From: Mycolicibacterium tusciae
GTDB taxonomy: Bacteria; Actinomycetota; Actinomycetes; Mycobacteriales; Mycobacteriaceae
NCBI RefSeq assembly: GCF_002086795.1
Contig: NZ_MVIM01000006.1
Coordinates: 248,001-312,000, forward strand
Reading direction: 5' to 3'
Length of the DNA stretch: 64,000 nt
The translations under genes were made by a program, and so were the position numbers. The notes below the pieces were generated by a model. That model made no database searches, was not told the DNA's origin, and worked only from the letters and a program-made list of their open reading frames with translations. Below, in pieces: positions 45,384-54,291 of the stretch. Each line of letters starts with the position of its first letter. The stretch's first letter is position 1.

Positions 45384-45745
45384 TCAATCGGTCCGGACTC
45401 CAAGCACCTTCGCGCCGATCGTCATCGCCCGCGCCATCGCGGCCGGGTCGTACCACTTCATGTTGTCGGCGCCATTGAGCGCTCGATCGGCGCGGCGCAG
45501 CAGGAATGAAGCGGCATCCTCGCGGCTGATCGCATCACAGATAATGGCGGTCGCGGCGTGCTTGGCGTCGTGCCATGACATTCCCGCAAAGGTGTCCTCA
45601 GCGGACAGAACCATCGTGAATTTCTGCAGAACTTCGCGGGGCGGCTCACCGCGGCCGATGACTTCGGGCGGCGTGCGCACACGATCAGCTCGAGCGCGCC
45701 GGCTTCGGGGTCAGCGGAGGACTCGGGAACGGTGTAGGTGCTCAT
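45384..45745 (-). pseudogene. Frameshifted small phage-type gene
   Basis: ATG 45745 starts a frame reading MSTYTVPESSADPEAGALELIV; the sensible continuation (RTPPEVIGRGEPPREVLQKF, then FAGMSWHDAKHAATAIICD to VLGVRTD, ending at 45384) is in another frame from about 45680. The junction reads GTGTGCGC, as if a GT had been duplicated. The second part alone could start at GTG 45680 (98 residues) but has no ribosome site. I do not know the family. It follows another broken gene with ATGA spacing. Confidence 0.55.
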
Positions 45746-45990
45746 CGCAGTGCGTCCATAGCGCCGGCGGCCTCAAGCAGCGCATTCGCGAGCTGGCGGG
45801 CATCGGCTGCGGTGAGTTCTTTGCAACCGGTGCCATACAGCGAGACGTGGCGCTCGACCCGTCCATCCAGGTACTGCCATCCGTCAACAATGACGCCCGC
45901 GCCGATCCTACGCCCGCTCGGCGAGGAATGATCCCGCTGACCTGGTTTTCTTCATCTGCGACCAGGTAATTTCCGCGTGTCGTTCGGCTC
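45742..45990 (-). pseudogene. Remnant of a small phage-type gene
   Basis: The end of the frame is well preserved (RIGAGVIVDGWQYLDGR, then LTAADARQLANALLEAAGAMDALR, stop 45742), but it has no start codon and runs into a stop about 70 codons upstream. A neighbouring frame carries a plausible N-terminal part (NYLVADEENQVSGIIPRRAGV), joined by a one-base deletion near 45918. It resembles the broken gene at 48156-48453 (AxGIxIxLxGxQxxDG and a final helix LxxAAxxxD). Confidence 0.5.
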
Positions 45991-46014
45991 GGTTATGGTG
46001 TGCAAACTAGGATA

Positions 46015-46032
46015 ATCGAACACGTGTTCGAT
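46015..46032 (+). promoter_or_regulatory. LexA-type SOS box before the Gp37/Gp68-like gene
   Basis: ATCGAACACGTGTTCGAT is a perfect 18-bp palindrome that contains TCGAAC-N4-GTTCGA, the mycobacterial LexA consensus, with no mismatch. It ends 25 bases before ATG 46058. The placement over the promoter fits repression by LexA and induction by DNA damage. Confidence 0.8.
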
Positions 46033-46057
46033 ATGTTGTGAGATTAGGGTGTGAACG

Positions 46058-46804
46058 ATGGCTGATCGATCTGCAATCGAATGGACCGAGGCGACGTGGA
46101 ATCCGGTCACCGGCTGCGACCGCGTATCCGCGGGCTGCGACCATTGCTATGCGATGACGCTCGCCAAACGGCTAAAAGCCATGGGTTCAGCCAAGTACCA
46201 GAATGACGGTGATCCTCGGACATCTGGCCCCGGCTTCGGTGTGACGACCCACCCGCAGGCCCTCGACGAACCTTATCGGTGGCGCCAATCCCGCGTGGTG
46301 TTCGTGAACTCGATGTCGGACCTCTTTCACGCCCGCGTGCCAACCAGCTTCATCCGCGATGTCTTCGACGTGTGCCGCGACACGCCGCGTCACACGTATC
46401 AAGTCTTAACTAAACGGAGTTTGCGACTGCGCAGAGTGGCCGAAAAGCTGGACTGGCCAAGCAATCTCTGGATGGGCGTCTCCGTCGAGAATGCCGTCGC
46501 GCTGCCTCGCGTAGACCATCTACGCGAAGTTCCAGCCGCAGTGCGGTTCCTATCCTGCGAGCCGCTCATCGGCCCACTCGACGGCATCACGCTCGACGGC
46601 ATCCACTGGGTGATCGCGGGTGGTGAATCAGGACCCAAATACCGCCCAATGGACATCAATTGGGCACGGGGCATTCGCAACGCCTGTGCGGAGGCAGATG
46701 TCGCGTTCTTCTTCAAGCAGTGGGGCGGCCGCACACCGAAGGCGCTTGGCCGAGAACTCGACGGTCAACTCTGGGACGAGATGCCCTTAGCCGCAACGGT
46801 CTAA
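46058..46804 (+). CDS. Gp37/Gp68-family (DUF5131) three-cysteine protein
   Basis: 248 residues. The N-terminal pattern SAIEWTEATWNPVTGC, then Cys20-x6-Cys27-x2-Cys30 (GCDRVSAGCDHCYA), defines the phage Gp37/Gp68 family; VFVNSMSDLFH, SVENAVALPRVDHL, FLSCEPLIGPL and WVIAGGESGP follow as in the family. The cysteine motif recalls radical-SAM-like iron-sulfur sites; activity is not established. The gene is intact, has a perfect LexA box upstream and converges with a 4-bp overlap on the gene for its usual partner TcmP. AGGG lies 9 bases before the ATG. Confidence 0.88.
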   Translation: MADRSAIEWTEATWNPVTGCDRVSAGCDHCYAMTLAKRLKAMGSAKYQNDGDPRTSGPGFGVTTHPQALDEPYRWRQSRVVFVNSMSDLFHARVPTSFIRDVFDVCRDTPRHTYQVLTKRSLRLRRVAEKLDWPSNLWMGVSVENAVALPRVDHLREVPAAVRFLSCEPLIGPLDGITLDGIHWVIAGGESGPKYRPMDINWARGIRNACAEADVAFFFKQWGGRTPKALGRELDGQLWDEMPLAATV

Positions 46805-47952
46805 GTCACTGCCCTTCGGAGGATGTGCTGATGTGGCTTGGCCGTCTTGGTTACGTGTTCGATCTCGCCCGCCTTCACTAGCGCGCGAACCGCGGCGGTA
46901 TATGCGGTCTCTTTGGCCTCTCCATATAGGTCGCCGAACACGTCCGTCACGTGATCGACCACCTTTTTCGGTTGGCCGTCAGCGGTCAGCCGACGCAGGT
47001 TGTCGGTGATGTGAGCGATTGCTTGGGAGTGCTCGTGCTGGAGTTGGTCTGCCACGGAGTCGAACAACATGCCTTCTAGCTCGTCGGGGTCCGGGCCGAG
47101 GAACTCGATCCACTTCTCGCGGGCCTTAGCGCCGGCAGCGCCGAAGACCCAAAAGCCGTAGGTCGCCTGTGTAAGGAATATCAGGAAGTAGACAGGCTGG
47201 TGGTGGACTTGCCGACGGACCGGCGCGACGACAAGTCCGTATGCGGTTCCTTTGGTGAGGCGCCTGGCGTATTCAACGGCCACATCGTGGGCCGCCGACT
47301 CCCAGTCCTGCCCACCAGAAGCCAGGTGGGATTGCAACGCCACGTCGCGCCACCACTCGCCTCCGCACACAGCGTCAGCCTTCGCGACTCCGCCGAGGTC
47401 GAGCAGGCCCTTTTTGAATTGGCCACCGGCTCGCCGGATCAGATCGGCGTTGAAGTTCAGCAAGACCTCGGTCCGCGGCCAGGAGCCCCGCGTGCGGAGG
47501 ATGTCCTTGATGGAATCCATCGGTAGCACGGCACCGCAGGGGTCAAGGAAGACGAAAAAACTTGCACCATTTGCTAACTGGAGTGCGTCTCCGATGTGAC
47601 CCCCGCAGTCGCCCTGGTAGCTGTCGATGTGAATATCTCGGGAGCGGTACTCGTCGGCCACTGCGTCGAGGGACCCGAAGTCCTTAGGGTTCTTCTCGAC
47701 CAAGAGAAGATCGATCTGGGTGGTTGCCTTGACCTTCTGAGCGGCGAGCATCATGTGCTCGGCGGAACCTGCTTCACCAGTGTCGAAGCGCCCGCGGCCA
47801 GCGAATCCATCAAACAGCACAGCACGCTTCGGCTTGAGCGTGCTCGCCGTCATAGTCGCGAACCTGATGACGTATTGCTCAAGAATCGCATGCTTGTATA
47901 CCGACTGCGGCCGAGGGCTTTCGAGCAGCCCGGCGTCTGTTCCGGTAGGCAT
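46801..47952 (-). CDS. tcmP: Three-Cys-motif partner protein TcmP (methyltransferase-like)
   Basis: 383 residues. The N-terminal half looks like a class I methyltransferase: LFDGFAGRGRF (45-56) as the SAM-binding loop, LLLVEKNPKD for the second strand and FVFLDPCGAVLP (134-144) as the catalytic DPxx motif. The C-terminal half is helical and may bind nucleic acid (YTAAVRALVKAGEIEHVT resembles a winged helix). The family is known as the partner of three-Cys-motif proteins; its substrate is not established. The upstream region has a near-consensus LexA box. It overlaps the partner gene tail-to-tail. Confidence 0.85.
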   Translation of the reverse strand: MPTGTDAGLLESPRPQSVYKHAILEQYVIRFATMTASTLKPKRAVLFDGFAGRGRFDTGEAGSAEHMMLAAQKVKATTQIDLLLVEKNPKDFGSLDAVADEYRSRDIHIDSYQGDCGGHIGDALQLANGASFFVFLDPCGAVLPMDSIKDILRTRGSWPRTEVLLNFNADLIRRAGGQFKKGLLDLGGVAKADAVCGGEWWRDVALQSHLASGGQDWESAAHDVAVEYARRLTKGTAYGLVVAPVRRQVHHQPVYFLIFLTQATYGFWVFGAAGAKAREKWIEFLGPDPDELEGMLFDSVADQLQHEHSQAIAHITDNLRRLTADGQPKKVVDHVTDVFGDLYGEAKETAYTAAVRALVKAGEIEHVTKTAKPHQHILRRAVT

Positions 47953-48000
47953 GGTCTGTCCGCTACTCGTCGCGGGCGCGCTTCGCGCGGTTTCTCGTAC

Positions 48001-48016
48001 CGGAACACATGTTCGA
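48001..48016 (-). promoter_or_regulatory. Near-consensus LexA-type box before tcmP
   Basis: On the reverse strand the site reads TCGAAC-ATGT-GTTCCG; 10 of 12 fixed positions fit TCGAAC-N4-GTTCGA. It lies about 49 bases upstream of ATG 47952. Alone it would be weak evidence; with the perfect box at the partner gene it suggests joint DNA-damage control. Confidence 0.55.
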
Positions 48017-48085
48017 TATTCTACCGCCGGGACCGGACAACCAAGCGGAGTGGAAGGCCGCTGGACGAAGACGTGATAGACAACA

Positions 48086-48125
48086 AAACGCCCCCGGTCA
48101 CCACATGCACGGTGATGGCCGGGGC
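48086..48125 (-). terminator. Intrinsic terminator (reverse direction)
   Basis: A stem formed by CCCCGGTCACC and GGTGATGGCCGGGG (with a 3-base bulge, 8-base loop) is followed in the reverse direction by CGTTTTGTTG. It follows the broken gene 48156-48453 and isolates the tcmP promoter. Confidence 0.6.
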
Positions 48126-48155
48126 GCCCTGCCGTTGGTCAACGCCTACGCGGGC

Positions 48156-48453
48156 TCAATCCGTGCGGCTCAAGCCGTCGAGTTCGTCGGCGGCGGCGAG
48201 TGCGGCCGATGCGAGCGCCCGCAGCTCGCTCGACTGCACCGGCTGGCGCCGACCCTCGTCGATGATTGCGGCCTGTCGCAAGGGTGCCGTCGGACTGCTG
48301 CCGTCCCGCGAGCTGAATACGGATGCCAGCGGCGCGACGCTCCGTCCCTCCGAAGTAGCGCACGGGGTGGCCCTCGTCGAGTGGGTCGACCCACTCGGTG
48401 AGTCCTGGCGCGTCGGCGGGGCCGTCGACTGCGGGCGGTTTGGCGTTGGACAT
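48156..48453 (-). pseudogene. Frameshifted small phage-type gene
   Basis: ATG 48453 starts MSNAKPPAVDGPADAPGL and runs in frame to AGIRIQLAGRQQSDG. The proper continuation (LRQAAIIDEG, ELRALAS, AAADELDGLSRTD, stop 48156) is in another frame, so a single-base change lies near 48285. In the original frame the sequence becomes Arg-rich noise. It is homologous in its core and last helix to the remnant at 45742-45990, so the island once held two copies of this family. Function unknown. Confidence 0.55.
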
Positions 48454-49205
48454 CGGCTAGCGAACCTTTCTGTAGCTAGCTGGCTGCCAGACTGCTCAAG
48501 TCATATTGAGGTCACGAGTACCGATTTCGTACTCGATACAACTTTTGCCCTGCATAGAACGTGTTGCGCGATAATGGGATTGAACCAGCTGCCGCATTGG
48601 CCACGGTGCATCCGCATGAATAACCGCTAATATCCACCAATCTGGGCGGTCCCCCTCGCCTATATCAGTGGGTCGGCAAGCCGCCAATGAAAGGCAAGGC
48701 AGTCCGTTTACCATGTCTCCCCGGTCAAGCTAGACGACGAGCGTGACCGCCTCCGTCGGAATGCTATCGGCGACCCTGGGCTAAGCGAGGGGTTATGAAT
48801 TCGATTCGTGTGCCATTCTCAAACTTGTACTTCTGGTCGAATCCTGTTGCTTACAAGGATCTTCCGGCTCTCATGGATAATCTCTATTATCCATCAAATG
48901 CGGCTCGTGCGGTTGGCGGCGAACTCGTGATCGATAAGTTCCGCACCGCGCCGATAACGTCGCCCTCCCGTCTGCCACGTGCGCGTTGATGCCAGCGCGG
49001 CGCCGAGCCGACTGCGCCACAACAACGGCGATGGTGGTTCTGCTCGCCCGAATGCGCCCAGCGATTCGCCGCAGCACCAACTCAACACACGCGCGGGCCC
49101 GAAGATCGGCGGCTGTAGCGTTGCCCGCTTCGATGCGGCTTTGCGAAGAAACTTGCTGCTCAACGCATTTGGGTGCTGGCGGGCCTGAGGGGCGTCGCGC
49201 CGCGG
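48454..49205. other. Gene-free, partly AT-rich stretch with two palindromes
   Basis: No convincing gene is seen on either strand. It contains CGAGTAC-N7-GTACTCG at 48515-48535 (perfect 7-bp arms, operator-like, about 60-80 bases upstream of the broken gene at 48453) and ATGGATAAT-CTCT-ATTATCCAT at 48874-48895 (perfect 9-bp hairpin in an AT-rich segment). Base composition is lower in GC than its surroundings, suggesting foreign or decayed DNA. Confidence 0.45.
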
Positions 49206-49554
49206 TTAGTGATCGTAGGGCCATCTGCCGTCGGCGATTGGGGATTGGGGGTCAAATCGAAAGCGAGCCTCGTCGGGGTTGGTGCCCAGTGCTCGAACGA
49301 TCTCGGTCCAGCCGTGGCCGTTGGCGCGGGCGTCGTGGACCAGGTGGGGCAACCATCTTTCGGCTTGCTCGATGAGACTGGCGATCAGCGCGATGCTGGC
49401 CAGGTCATCGCCGAGCCAGACTCCCCGGCGATCGGCCAGCGCGGCGACGGCGTCGTCGATGAGGGTCGTAGGTGTCCTCGCCGCTGCGCGGATCCGGAGT
49501 GATCACCGTTTCACGGCACGTGCAGCGGGCAGCACGACACTGATGTCGCGGTAC
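49206..49554 (-). pseudogene. Frameshifted small gene of mobile-element type
   Basis: The C-terminal part is well formed (TTLIDDAVAALADRRGVWLG, SIALIASLIEQAERWLPHLV, HGWTEIVRALGTNPDEA, SPIADGRWPYDH, stop 49206), while the N-terminal CTCRETVITPDPRSGEDT lies in another frame. The junction at about 49468 looks like one inserted base. The helix WTEIVRALGTNPDEARFRF could be a DNA-binding helix-turn-helix. GTG 49554 is a possible start. Decay here agrees with the other broken small genes of the island. Confidence 0.5.
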
Positions 49555-49723
49555 CGTAAACAAGCTCGTCGATGTCACGGTTGCCTGACATCGAAGCCGG
49601 TGAAGTGCGCAAGCAAGCTCCCATCGCACTTTTCCGATATCGCTGTTATGCGGTGTACCAACGGGATTAGTCAGCCCAAAACTGTGGACCAATGTCTGGT
49701 ATCCATGAACCGTTTCTGCTACT

Positions 49724-52069
49724 TCAAATGACAGCTTGGTTCGGGGCCCCTGGTGCTGTTGCCTCGGTGTTCACTGCGGATGAGGGTTGATGGGAGGCGT
49801 GGCTGGCGAAGCGGCGCAGGCGCAGACTGTTGCTGACCACGAAAACGGAGCTGAACGCCATTGCGGCGCCGGCGATGAGCGGGTTGAGCAACCCGAGTGC
49901 GGCCAGCGGCAGGGCGGCGATGTTGTAGGCGAACGCCCAGAACAGATTCCCCTTGATCGTCTTGAGCGTCGAGCGGGACAGCCGGATGGCATCTGCGCCG
50001 GCGCGAAGATCACCGCCGACCAATGTCAGGTCAGAGGCCTCGATGGCGACGTCGGTGCCTGTGCCCATGGCTAGGCCCAGATCGGCCTGCACCAGTGCGG
50101 CGGCGTCGTTGACTCCGTCGCCGACCATGGCGACAGTGCGCCCCTGCGCTTGCAGGTCTTTCACCGCATCGAGCTTGTCGGCTGGTAGCACCTCGGCGAT
50201 CACATCTCGCGGGTCGATGCCGACCCGCGCGGCCACCGCGTGTGCGGCGCGCCGGTTGTCCCCGGTCAACAGAACCGGGCGCAAACCAAGCCGGCGGAAC
50301 TGGCCGACCGCGGCAGCCGAGGTGGACTTTATTGTGTCGGCGACGACAATCACTCCGCGGATCGCCCCGTCCCAGCCCACCCAGACCGGGGTCTGGCCCA
50401 GTGTTTCGGCTTGCTCCGCGGCGTCGACGAGGATGTCGGGGGCGGTCAGCGACCACTGTTCCGTAAGGCAGCCGCGGCGCCCGACCAACATGGCGTGCCC
50501 AGCGACGACGCCACTGACACCCAATCCGTCGTGGTTGGTGAACCCGTCGACAGACGGCAGCGCGTCACCGTTGGCAGCGGCACTCGCAACGATCGCTTGG
50601 GCGATCGGGTGTTGCGAAGCGTTCTCCAAGGCCCCGGCAAGTGTCAGCACCTGCGCGGCGTCCTCGCCGACACCCGGGTACACGGCGATCAGGCTCATCC
50701 GGCCGGTGGTGACGGTGCCGGTCTTGTCCAGCACGATGGTGTCGACGCGGCGAGTCGACTCGAGGACCTGCGGTCCCTTGATCAAAATACCGAGCTGGGC
50801 GCCTCGGCCGGTGCCGACCAGCAGCGCGGTGGGGGTGGCCAGCCCCAGGGCGCACGGGCAGGCGATGATCAGGACGGCGACGGCGGCGGTAAACGCCGCC
50901 GCCGTGTGCCCGGCCAGCAGCCACACACCCATGGTGATCAGGGACAACGCTATGACGATCGGGACGAAGATCGCCGAGACCCGGTCAGCCAAGCGCTGCA
51001 CAGGGGCCTTTCCGTTCTGGGCGTCGGCGACCAGTCGCGCCATCCGCGCCAGCTGGGTGTCGGCGCCGATCCGGGTGGCGCGCACCAACAATCGTCCGCC
51101 GACGTTGACGGTCGCCCCGATGACCCGATCTCCCGGTCGCACCTCGATTGGCACCGATTCCCCGGTGAGCATCGAGGCGTCCACCGCCGAAGCGCCCTCG
51201 GTGACAACACCGTCGGTCGCAACCTTCTCCCCCGGACGCACGACGAAGATATCCCCCAAGGCCAACTGGGCAGTGGGGATCCGGGTCTCGGCGCCGCCTC
51301 GCAACACCGCGACATCCTTGGCCCCCATGTCCATCAGCGCCCGCAGCGCCGCACCCGAACGCGTCTTCGCGCGTGCCTCGAAATAACGCCCGGCCAAGAT
51401 GAACACGGTGAGCGCGGAGGCGACCTCAAGGTAGATGTGGTCGGCGCCCCCGCCCGTGGCCGGGAACAGGCTGAACGTCATCCGCATGCCGGGCATGCCG
51501 GCATGTCCCAGGAACAGTGCCCACAGCGACCACAGATAGGCTGCAGTGACACCCAGTGAGATCAGCGTGTCCATGGTGGCCCCGCCGTGGCGGGCGTTGA
51601 CCCAGGCCGCCTGATGAAACGGTAACGCTCCCCAGACCACGACGGGCGAGGCCAAGGTCAGAGCGAGCCATTGCCAGTTCGTGAACTGCAGCGGCGGAAT
51701 CATCGACAGGACCACGACCGGCACGGTCAACACCAGCGAGATCAGCAGTCGGGTCCGCAACGAGGCGGCCTCGTCGGATTCTGCTGCCGTGGTTTCGACG
51801 TCTTCACCGCCGGCGGCCACCGAGGGTGGCGGTGCGGCGGCGGTGTAGCCGGCGGCCGCCACAGCGGCGATCAGTTGTGCGGTGTCGATCGATCCGCGAT
51901 AGGTGACTTTGGCCTTTTCGGTGGCGTAGTTGACGCTGGCGCTGATCCCGTCGAGCTTGTTCAGCTTCTTCTCGATCCGGGCGGCACACGAAGCGCAGGT
52001 CATCCCGCCGATCGACAACTCGACGCTGAGCGGCTCATCGAGCGCGGCCGCGTGATCGGTGGTGCTCAC
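49724..52069 (-). CDS. copA: Copper-exporting P1B-type ATPase (CPC type, CopA/CtpV-like)
   Basis: 781 residues from GTG 52069, with AGGAGA 9 bases upstream. An N-terminal metal-binding domain carries GMTCASC (Cys25, Cys28). Then come eight membrane helices, TGES (302-305), the membrane CPC site (404-406, [11 protein letters not shown]), the phosphorylated Asp in DKTGT (448-452) and GDGVND. The CPC motif marks Cu(I) export. It is the third gene of the csoR operon. Poly-specific transport of silver is possible. Intact and apparently functional. Confidence 0.93.
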   Translation of the reverse strand: MSTTDHAAALDEPLSVELSIGGMTCASCAARIEKKLNKLDGISASVNYATEKAKVTYRGSIDTAQLIAAVAAAGYTAAAPPPSVAAGGEDVETTAAESDEAASLRTRLLISLVLTVPVVVLSMIPPLQFTNWQWLALTLASPVVVWGALPFHQAAWVNARHGGATMDTLISLGVTAAYLWSLWALFLGHAGMPGMRMTFSLFPATGGGADHIYLEVASALTVFILAGRYFEARAKTRSGAALRALMDMGAKDVAVLRGGAETRIPTAQLALGDIFVVRPGEKVATDGVVTEGASAVDASMLTGESVPIEVRPGDRVIGATVNVGGRLLVRATRIGADTQLARMARLVADAQNGKAPVQRLADRVSAIFVPIVIALSLITMGVWLLAGHTAAAFTAAVAVLIIACPCALGLATPTALLVGTGRGAQLGILIKGPQVLESTRRVDTIVLDKTGTVTTGRMSLIAVYPGVGEDAAQVLTLAGALENASQHPIAQAIVASAAANGDALPSVDGFTNHDGLGVSGVVAGHAMLVGRRGCLTEQWSLTAPDILVDAAEQAETLGQTPVWVGWDGAIRGVIVVADTIKSTSAAAVGQFRRLGLRPVLLTGDNRRAAHAVAARVGIDPRDVIAEVLPADKLDAVKDLQAQGRTVAMVGDGVNDAAALVQADLGLAMGTGTDVAIEASDLTLVGGDLRAGADAIRLSRSTLKTIKGNLFWAFAYNIAALPLAALGLLNPLIAGAAMAFSSVFVVSNSLRLRRFASHASHQPSSAVNTEATAPGAPNQAVI

Positions 52070-52121
52070 GTGCTGTTGTCTCCTACAGCCGACCCGCTTG
52101 CGGAGCGCGGTGCGGTGTTGG

Positions 52122-52349
52122 TTAGGAAGTGGCCAGGTGGTAGTCGCCGGCCTCGTGCAGCGCGGCGTGCACCTCATCGGTGTCGAGCGGGGTGTCGCTG
52201 GTGATGGTGACTGTCGAGGTGCCTGCGGGCACCAGCTCCACGCTCACACCGGTGACGCCGGGCAATGCGGTGAGTTCGTCGGTGACCGCGCCGACGCAGT
52301 GACCGCAGGTCATCCCGGTGACGGGGTAGCTGGCGGTGGTGGTACTCAT
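52122..52349 (-). CDS. copZ: Copper chaperone (CopZ-like HMA protein)
   Basis: 75 residues from ATG 52349, with AGGAGA close upstream. One heavy-metal-associated domain with GMTCGHC (Cys15, Cys18). It carries Cu(I) to the ATPase encoded 52 bp downstream. The frame stays open upstream (to 52520) and includes GCGCCG, a cysteine cluster, so a longer protein of up to about 115 residues from ATG 52466 cannot be excluded. Part of the csoR-copZ-copA operon. Confidence 0.88.
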   Translation of the reverse strand: MSTTTASYPVTGMTCGHCVGAVTDELTALPGVTGVSVELVPAGTSTVTITSDTPLDTDEVHAALHEAGDYHLATS

Positions 52350-52516
52350 GTCGTTCTCCTGCACGGGTGTGGTTGGGATGGATAGAGCAGTCTGTTGCCG
52401 CCCGCAGCAACCGCATCCGGCGGTTGCGGGCTCGGCCAGTGGCACCGAGGAGGTGAGATTCGGTTTCATCGGCTCATTTCGTCGGTAATAGGGGTCGTTC
52501 AGTAGGTGGGGTCTGT

Positions 52517-52810
52517 TCATGAGCGCACGAGACGGGCGATGGCCGCGGAAGCGTCGGTGAGCCGCTGCTGGGCCGCATCGCCGCCTTCCTGGACGGCGTG
52601 GCTGACGCAGTGGTTCAGATGTTCGTCGAGCAGCATCAACGCCACCGATTGCAGCGCCTTGGTGGCAGCCGAGATCTGGGTGAGTATGTCAACGCAGTAG
52701 GCGTCTTCCTCGATCATCCTCGCCACACCGCGCACCTGACCCTCTATGCGGCGCAACCGCTGCAAATAGCCGTCTTTGGACTGCAGGTAACCGGGCGCCG
52801 TCGTGTCCAC
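52517..52810 (-). CDS. csoR: CsoR-type copper-sensing repressor
   Basis: 97 residues from GTG 52810, chosen because GAGAGGAG is 8 bases upstream; GTG 52828 is in frame but overlaps that site. DUF156 all-helical fold. The Cu(I) ligands of CsoR are present as Cys39 (AYCVDIL), His64 and Cys68 (DEHLNHC). Copper binding releases the protein from DNA. Two GC-rich palindromes right upstream are its likely operators, and the two genes it precedes are copper-handling genes. Confidence 0.92.
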   Translation of the reverse strand: MDTTAPGYLQSKDGYLQRLRRIEGQVRGVARMIEEDAYCVDILTQISAATKALQSVALMLLDEHLNHCVSHAVQEGGDAAQQRLTDASAAIARLVRS

Positions 52811-52829
52811 GACTAGGACTCCTCTCACT

Positions 52830-52871
52830 TACCCCATGGGGGTATTTGCGTACTATACCCCTCGGGGGTAT
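52830..52871. promoter_or_regulatory. Two CsoR operator palindromes
   Basis: TACCCC-ATG-GGGGTA at 52830-52844 and ATACCCC-TCG-GGGGTAT at 52855-52871 are perfect inverted repeats of the kind bound by CsoR (ATACCCC and GGGGTAT half-sites), 25-27 bases centre to centre. They cover the promoter of csoR-copZ-copA. No gene is seen on the other side until 53071. Confidence 0.8.
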
Positions 52872-53070
52872 GCAAGTGTCAAGAGGATGGGAAACGGATT
52901 CGAGACCCTCGGCGTCAGAATCGTCCGTCCGCGCAGCGAACTGCGTGATCTCCATTTGGCGGGGTTGTCAACTCGCGCAGCGGCCGTGTTCGGTCACCAG
53001 GCGGTTGCAAAGGGCATTAATGCGCGAACTGGGTTCGGCCGTCGGCACGCGAAGGGTAGCCAGACCGGTG

Positions 53071-53511
53071 TCAGTGGTCATGGTCGAACACGACAAGAGT
53101 GTCGGCCAGATTGCCGTCGATAAAATACGCCCGGCACACGAAGGGGTCGTGCAGGGTTCCGCCGACCTCGCTCGGGGCCTCGACAATGCCTTCCACATTC
53201 CGAACGGTGATGCGAGAGTGGTCGACGCCGTAGAGGGGCCCCCCTTCCAACGACGAGAACAAGTCTTTCACCTCCGGATCAAGTTGCGTGCTCGTCACGG
53301 TGATGTCGGAAAGTCTCGCTGTCGATGGTGACGCTAGCCTCGCGACGACATCACGCTCGCACCGCTCCTGTGCCGCACGCGCGGACGCGTTCGCGACTGT
53401 CGAGTTGATGAGTCCGAAACCCCGCGTGCTTATGGCGATCACAACCAGGGTTGCACCACATATCGCAGCGGCTGCAAGAAGCAGCACGCGTGTCCTTCTC
53501 TGAGCGGCCAT
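53071..53511 (-). CDS. Membrane-anchored extracytoplasmic protein of unknown function
   Basis: 146 residues. One N-terminal membrane helix (residues 9-29) then an exported domain with two cysteines (Cys51 in ERCERDVV, Cys126 in FVCRAYF) that may form a disulfide, and an acidic/His end VVFDHDH. VKDLFSSLEGGPLYGVDHS and the final strands suggest a small compact fold. I do not recognise the family. It lies 15 bp downstream of the DUF305 lipoprotein gene, in the same orientation, so it may share a metal-related role. Confidence 0.65.
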   Translation of the reverse strand: MAAQRRTRVLLLAAAAICGATLVVIAISTRGFGLINSTVANASARAAQERCERDVVARLASPSTARLSDITVTSTQLDPEVKDLFSSLEGGPLYGVDHSRITVRNVEGIVEAPSEVGGTLHDPFVCRAYFIDGNLADTLVVFDHDH

Positions 53512-53526
53512 GCAGTCCGACTCTGT

Positions 53527-54291
53527 CTACAGCGAGGACAGAATCGACTTCATCGTGTCGATCTCCTTCTGCTGGCTGCTAGTGATCGACTTGGCCATCT
53601 CCACCGCCGCCTGGTACTGGCCGTTCTCGACCTCGTTCTGCGCCATATCGATCGCGCCCTGGTGATGGGCGATCATTTGTGTGAGAAACAATTTGCTGGC
53701 TTCTACGCCTTGCGCGTTCTTCAGGCGGTCCATATCGGCCTGCGACATCATTCCCATACCCGGCATGCTGTTTGCGCCGGGCGACATCGACCCGCCAGGC
53801 ATCATCGAGTTGTCGGGCATGCTGCTGGAACCGGGCATGTCACCGTGATGGGCTCCACCGCCGTCACCGGGCGTCCCGCTAGCGCTGGGCATCGAATGAC
53901 TTGGCATCCCAGGCATGTTGCTGGAGCCAGGCATGTCCATCCGGGGCATCGTGGTGGGCATCCCCCAGGCACTAAGCCAGCCCTTGAGTTGTTCGATTTC
54001 GGGCATTTGAGCGTCCTTGATTTGCTTGGCAAGGTCGGTGACCCGCGGGTCAATGCCTTGCTTGCCGAGGATTATGTCGCTCATCTCGATGGCCTGCTGA
54101 TGATGCGGAATCATGTGCTGGGCGAACATCGCATCGGCGTTGTTGTGTGCTTGAGCCCCGGCGGGCATCGAGGTGGAGGCTGCGGGCGTCGAAGGCCCCG
54201 ATTGTTCAGTGGCGGTGTTGCTACAGGCCCCGACAGCGAAAAGTGCACCCACGGCGGCCACCCCCGCCACCACTGTGTGGATCGATTTCAT
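53527..54291 (-). CDS. DUF305 metal-binding lipoprotein, Met/His-rich
   Basis: 254 residues from ATG 54291, AAGGAG 9 bases upstream. A lipoprotein signal ends in AVGAC (Cys23). Two DUF305 helical hairpins carry FAQHMIPHHQQAIEMS (about 55-70) and MIAHHQGAIDMAQ (near 205-217), His/Met clusters typical of periplasmic copper and silver binders. Between them lies a flexible Met/Pro/Ser/Gly linker with repeated MPGSS and SMPG units. It probably sequesters copper outside the membrane and works beside the csoR operon. Confidence 0.87.
   Translation of the reverse strand: MKSIHTVVAGVAAVGALFAVGACSNTATEQSGPSTPAASTSMPAGAQAHNNADAMFAQHMIPHHQQAIEMSDIILGKQGIDPRVTDLAKQIKDAQMPEIEQLKGWLSAWGMPTTMPRMDMPGSSNMPGMPSHSMPSASGTPGDGGGAHHGDMPGSSSMPDNSMMPGGSMSPGANSMPGMGMMSQADMDRLKNAQGVEASKLFLTQMIAHHQGAIDMAQNEVENGQYQAAVEMAKSITSSQQKEIDTMKSILSSL

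Noticed and set aside
48560..48640. A tRNA-like T-arm (GGGATTGAACC region) on the reverse strand
   Set aside because: The T stem has mismatches and no acceptor, D or anticodon arm could be folded around it.
48795..48989. 64-codon forward frame starting MNSIRVPFSNLYFW
   Set aside because: A GGGG lies close upstream, but there is no family pattern and the frame ends in DNA that looks non-coding; the internal 9-bp hairpin argues against a constrained protein.
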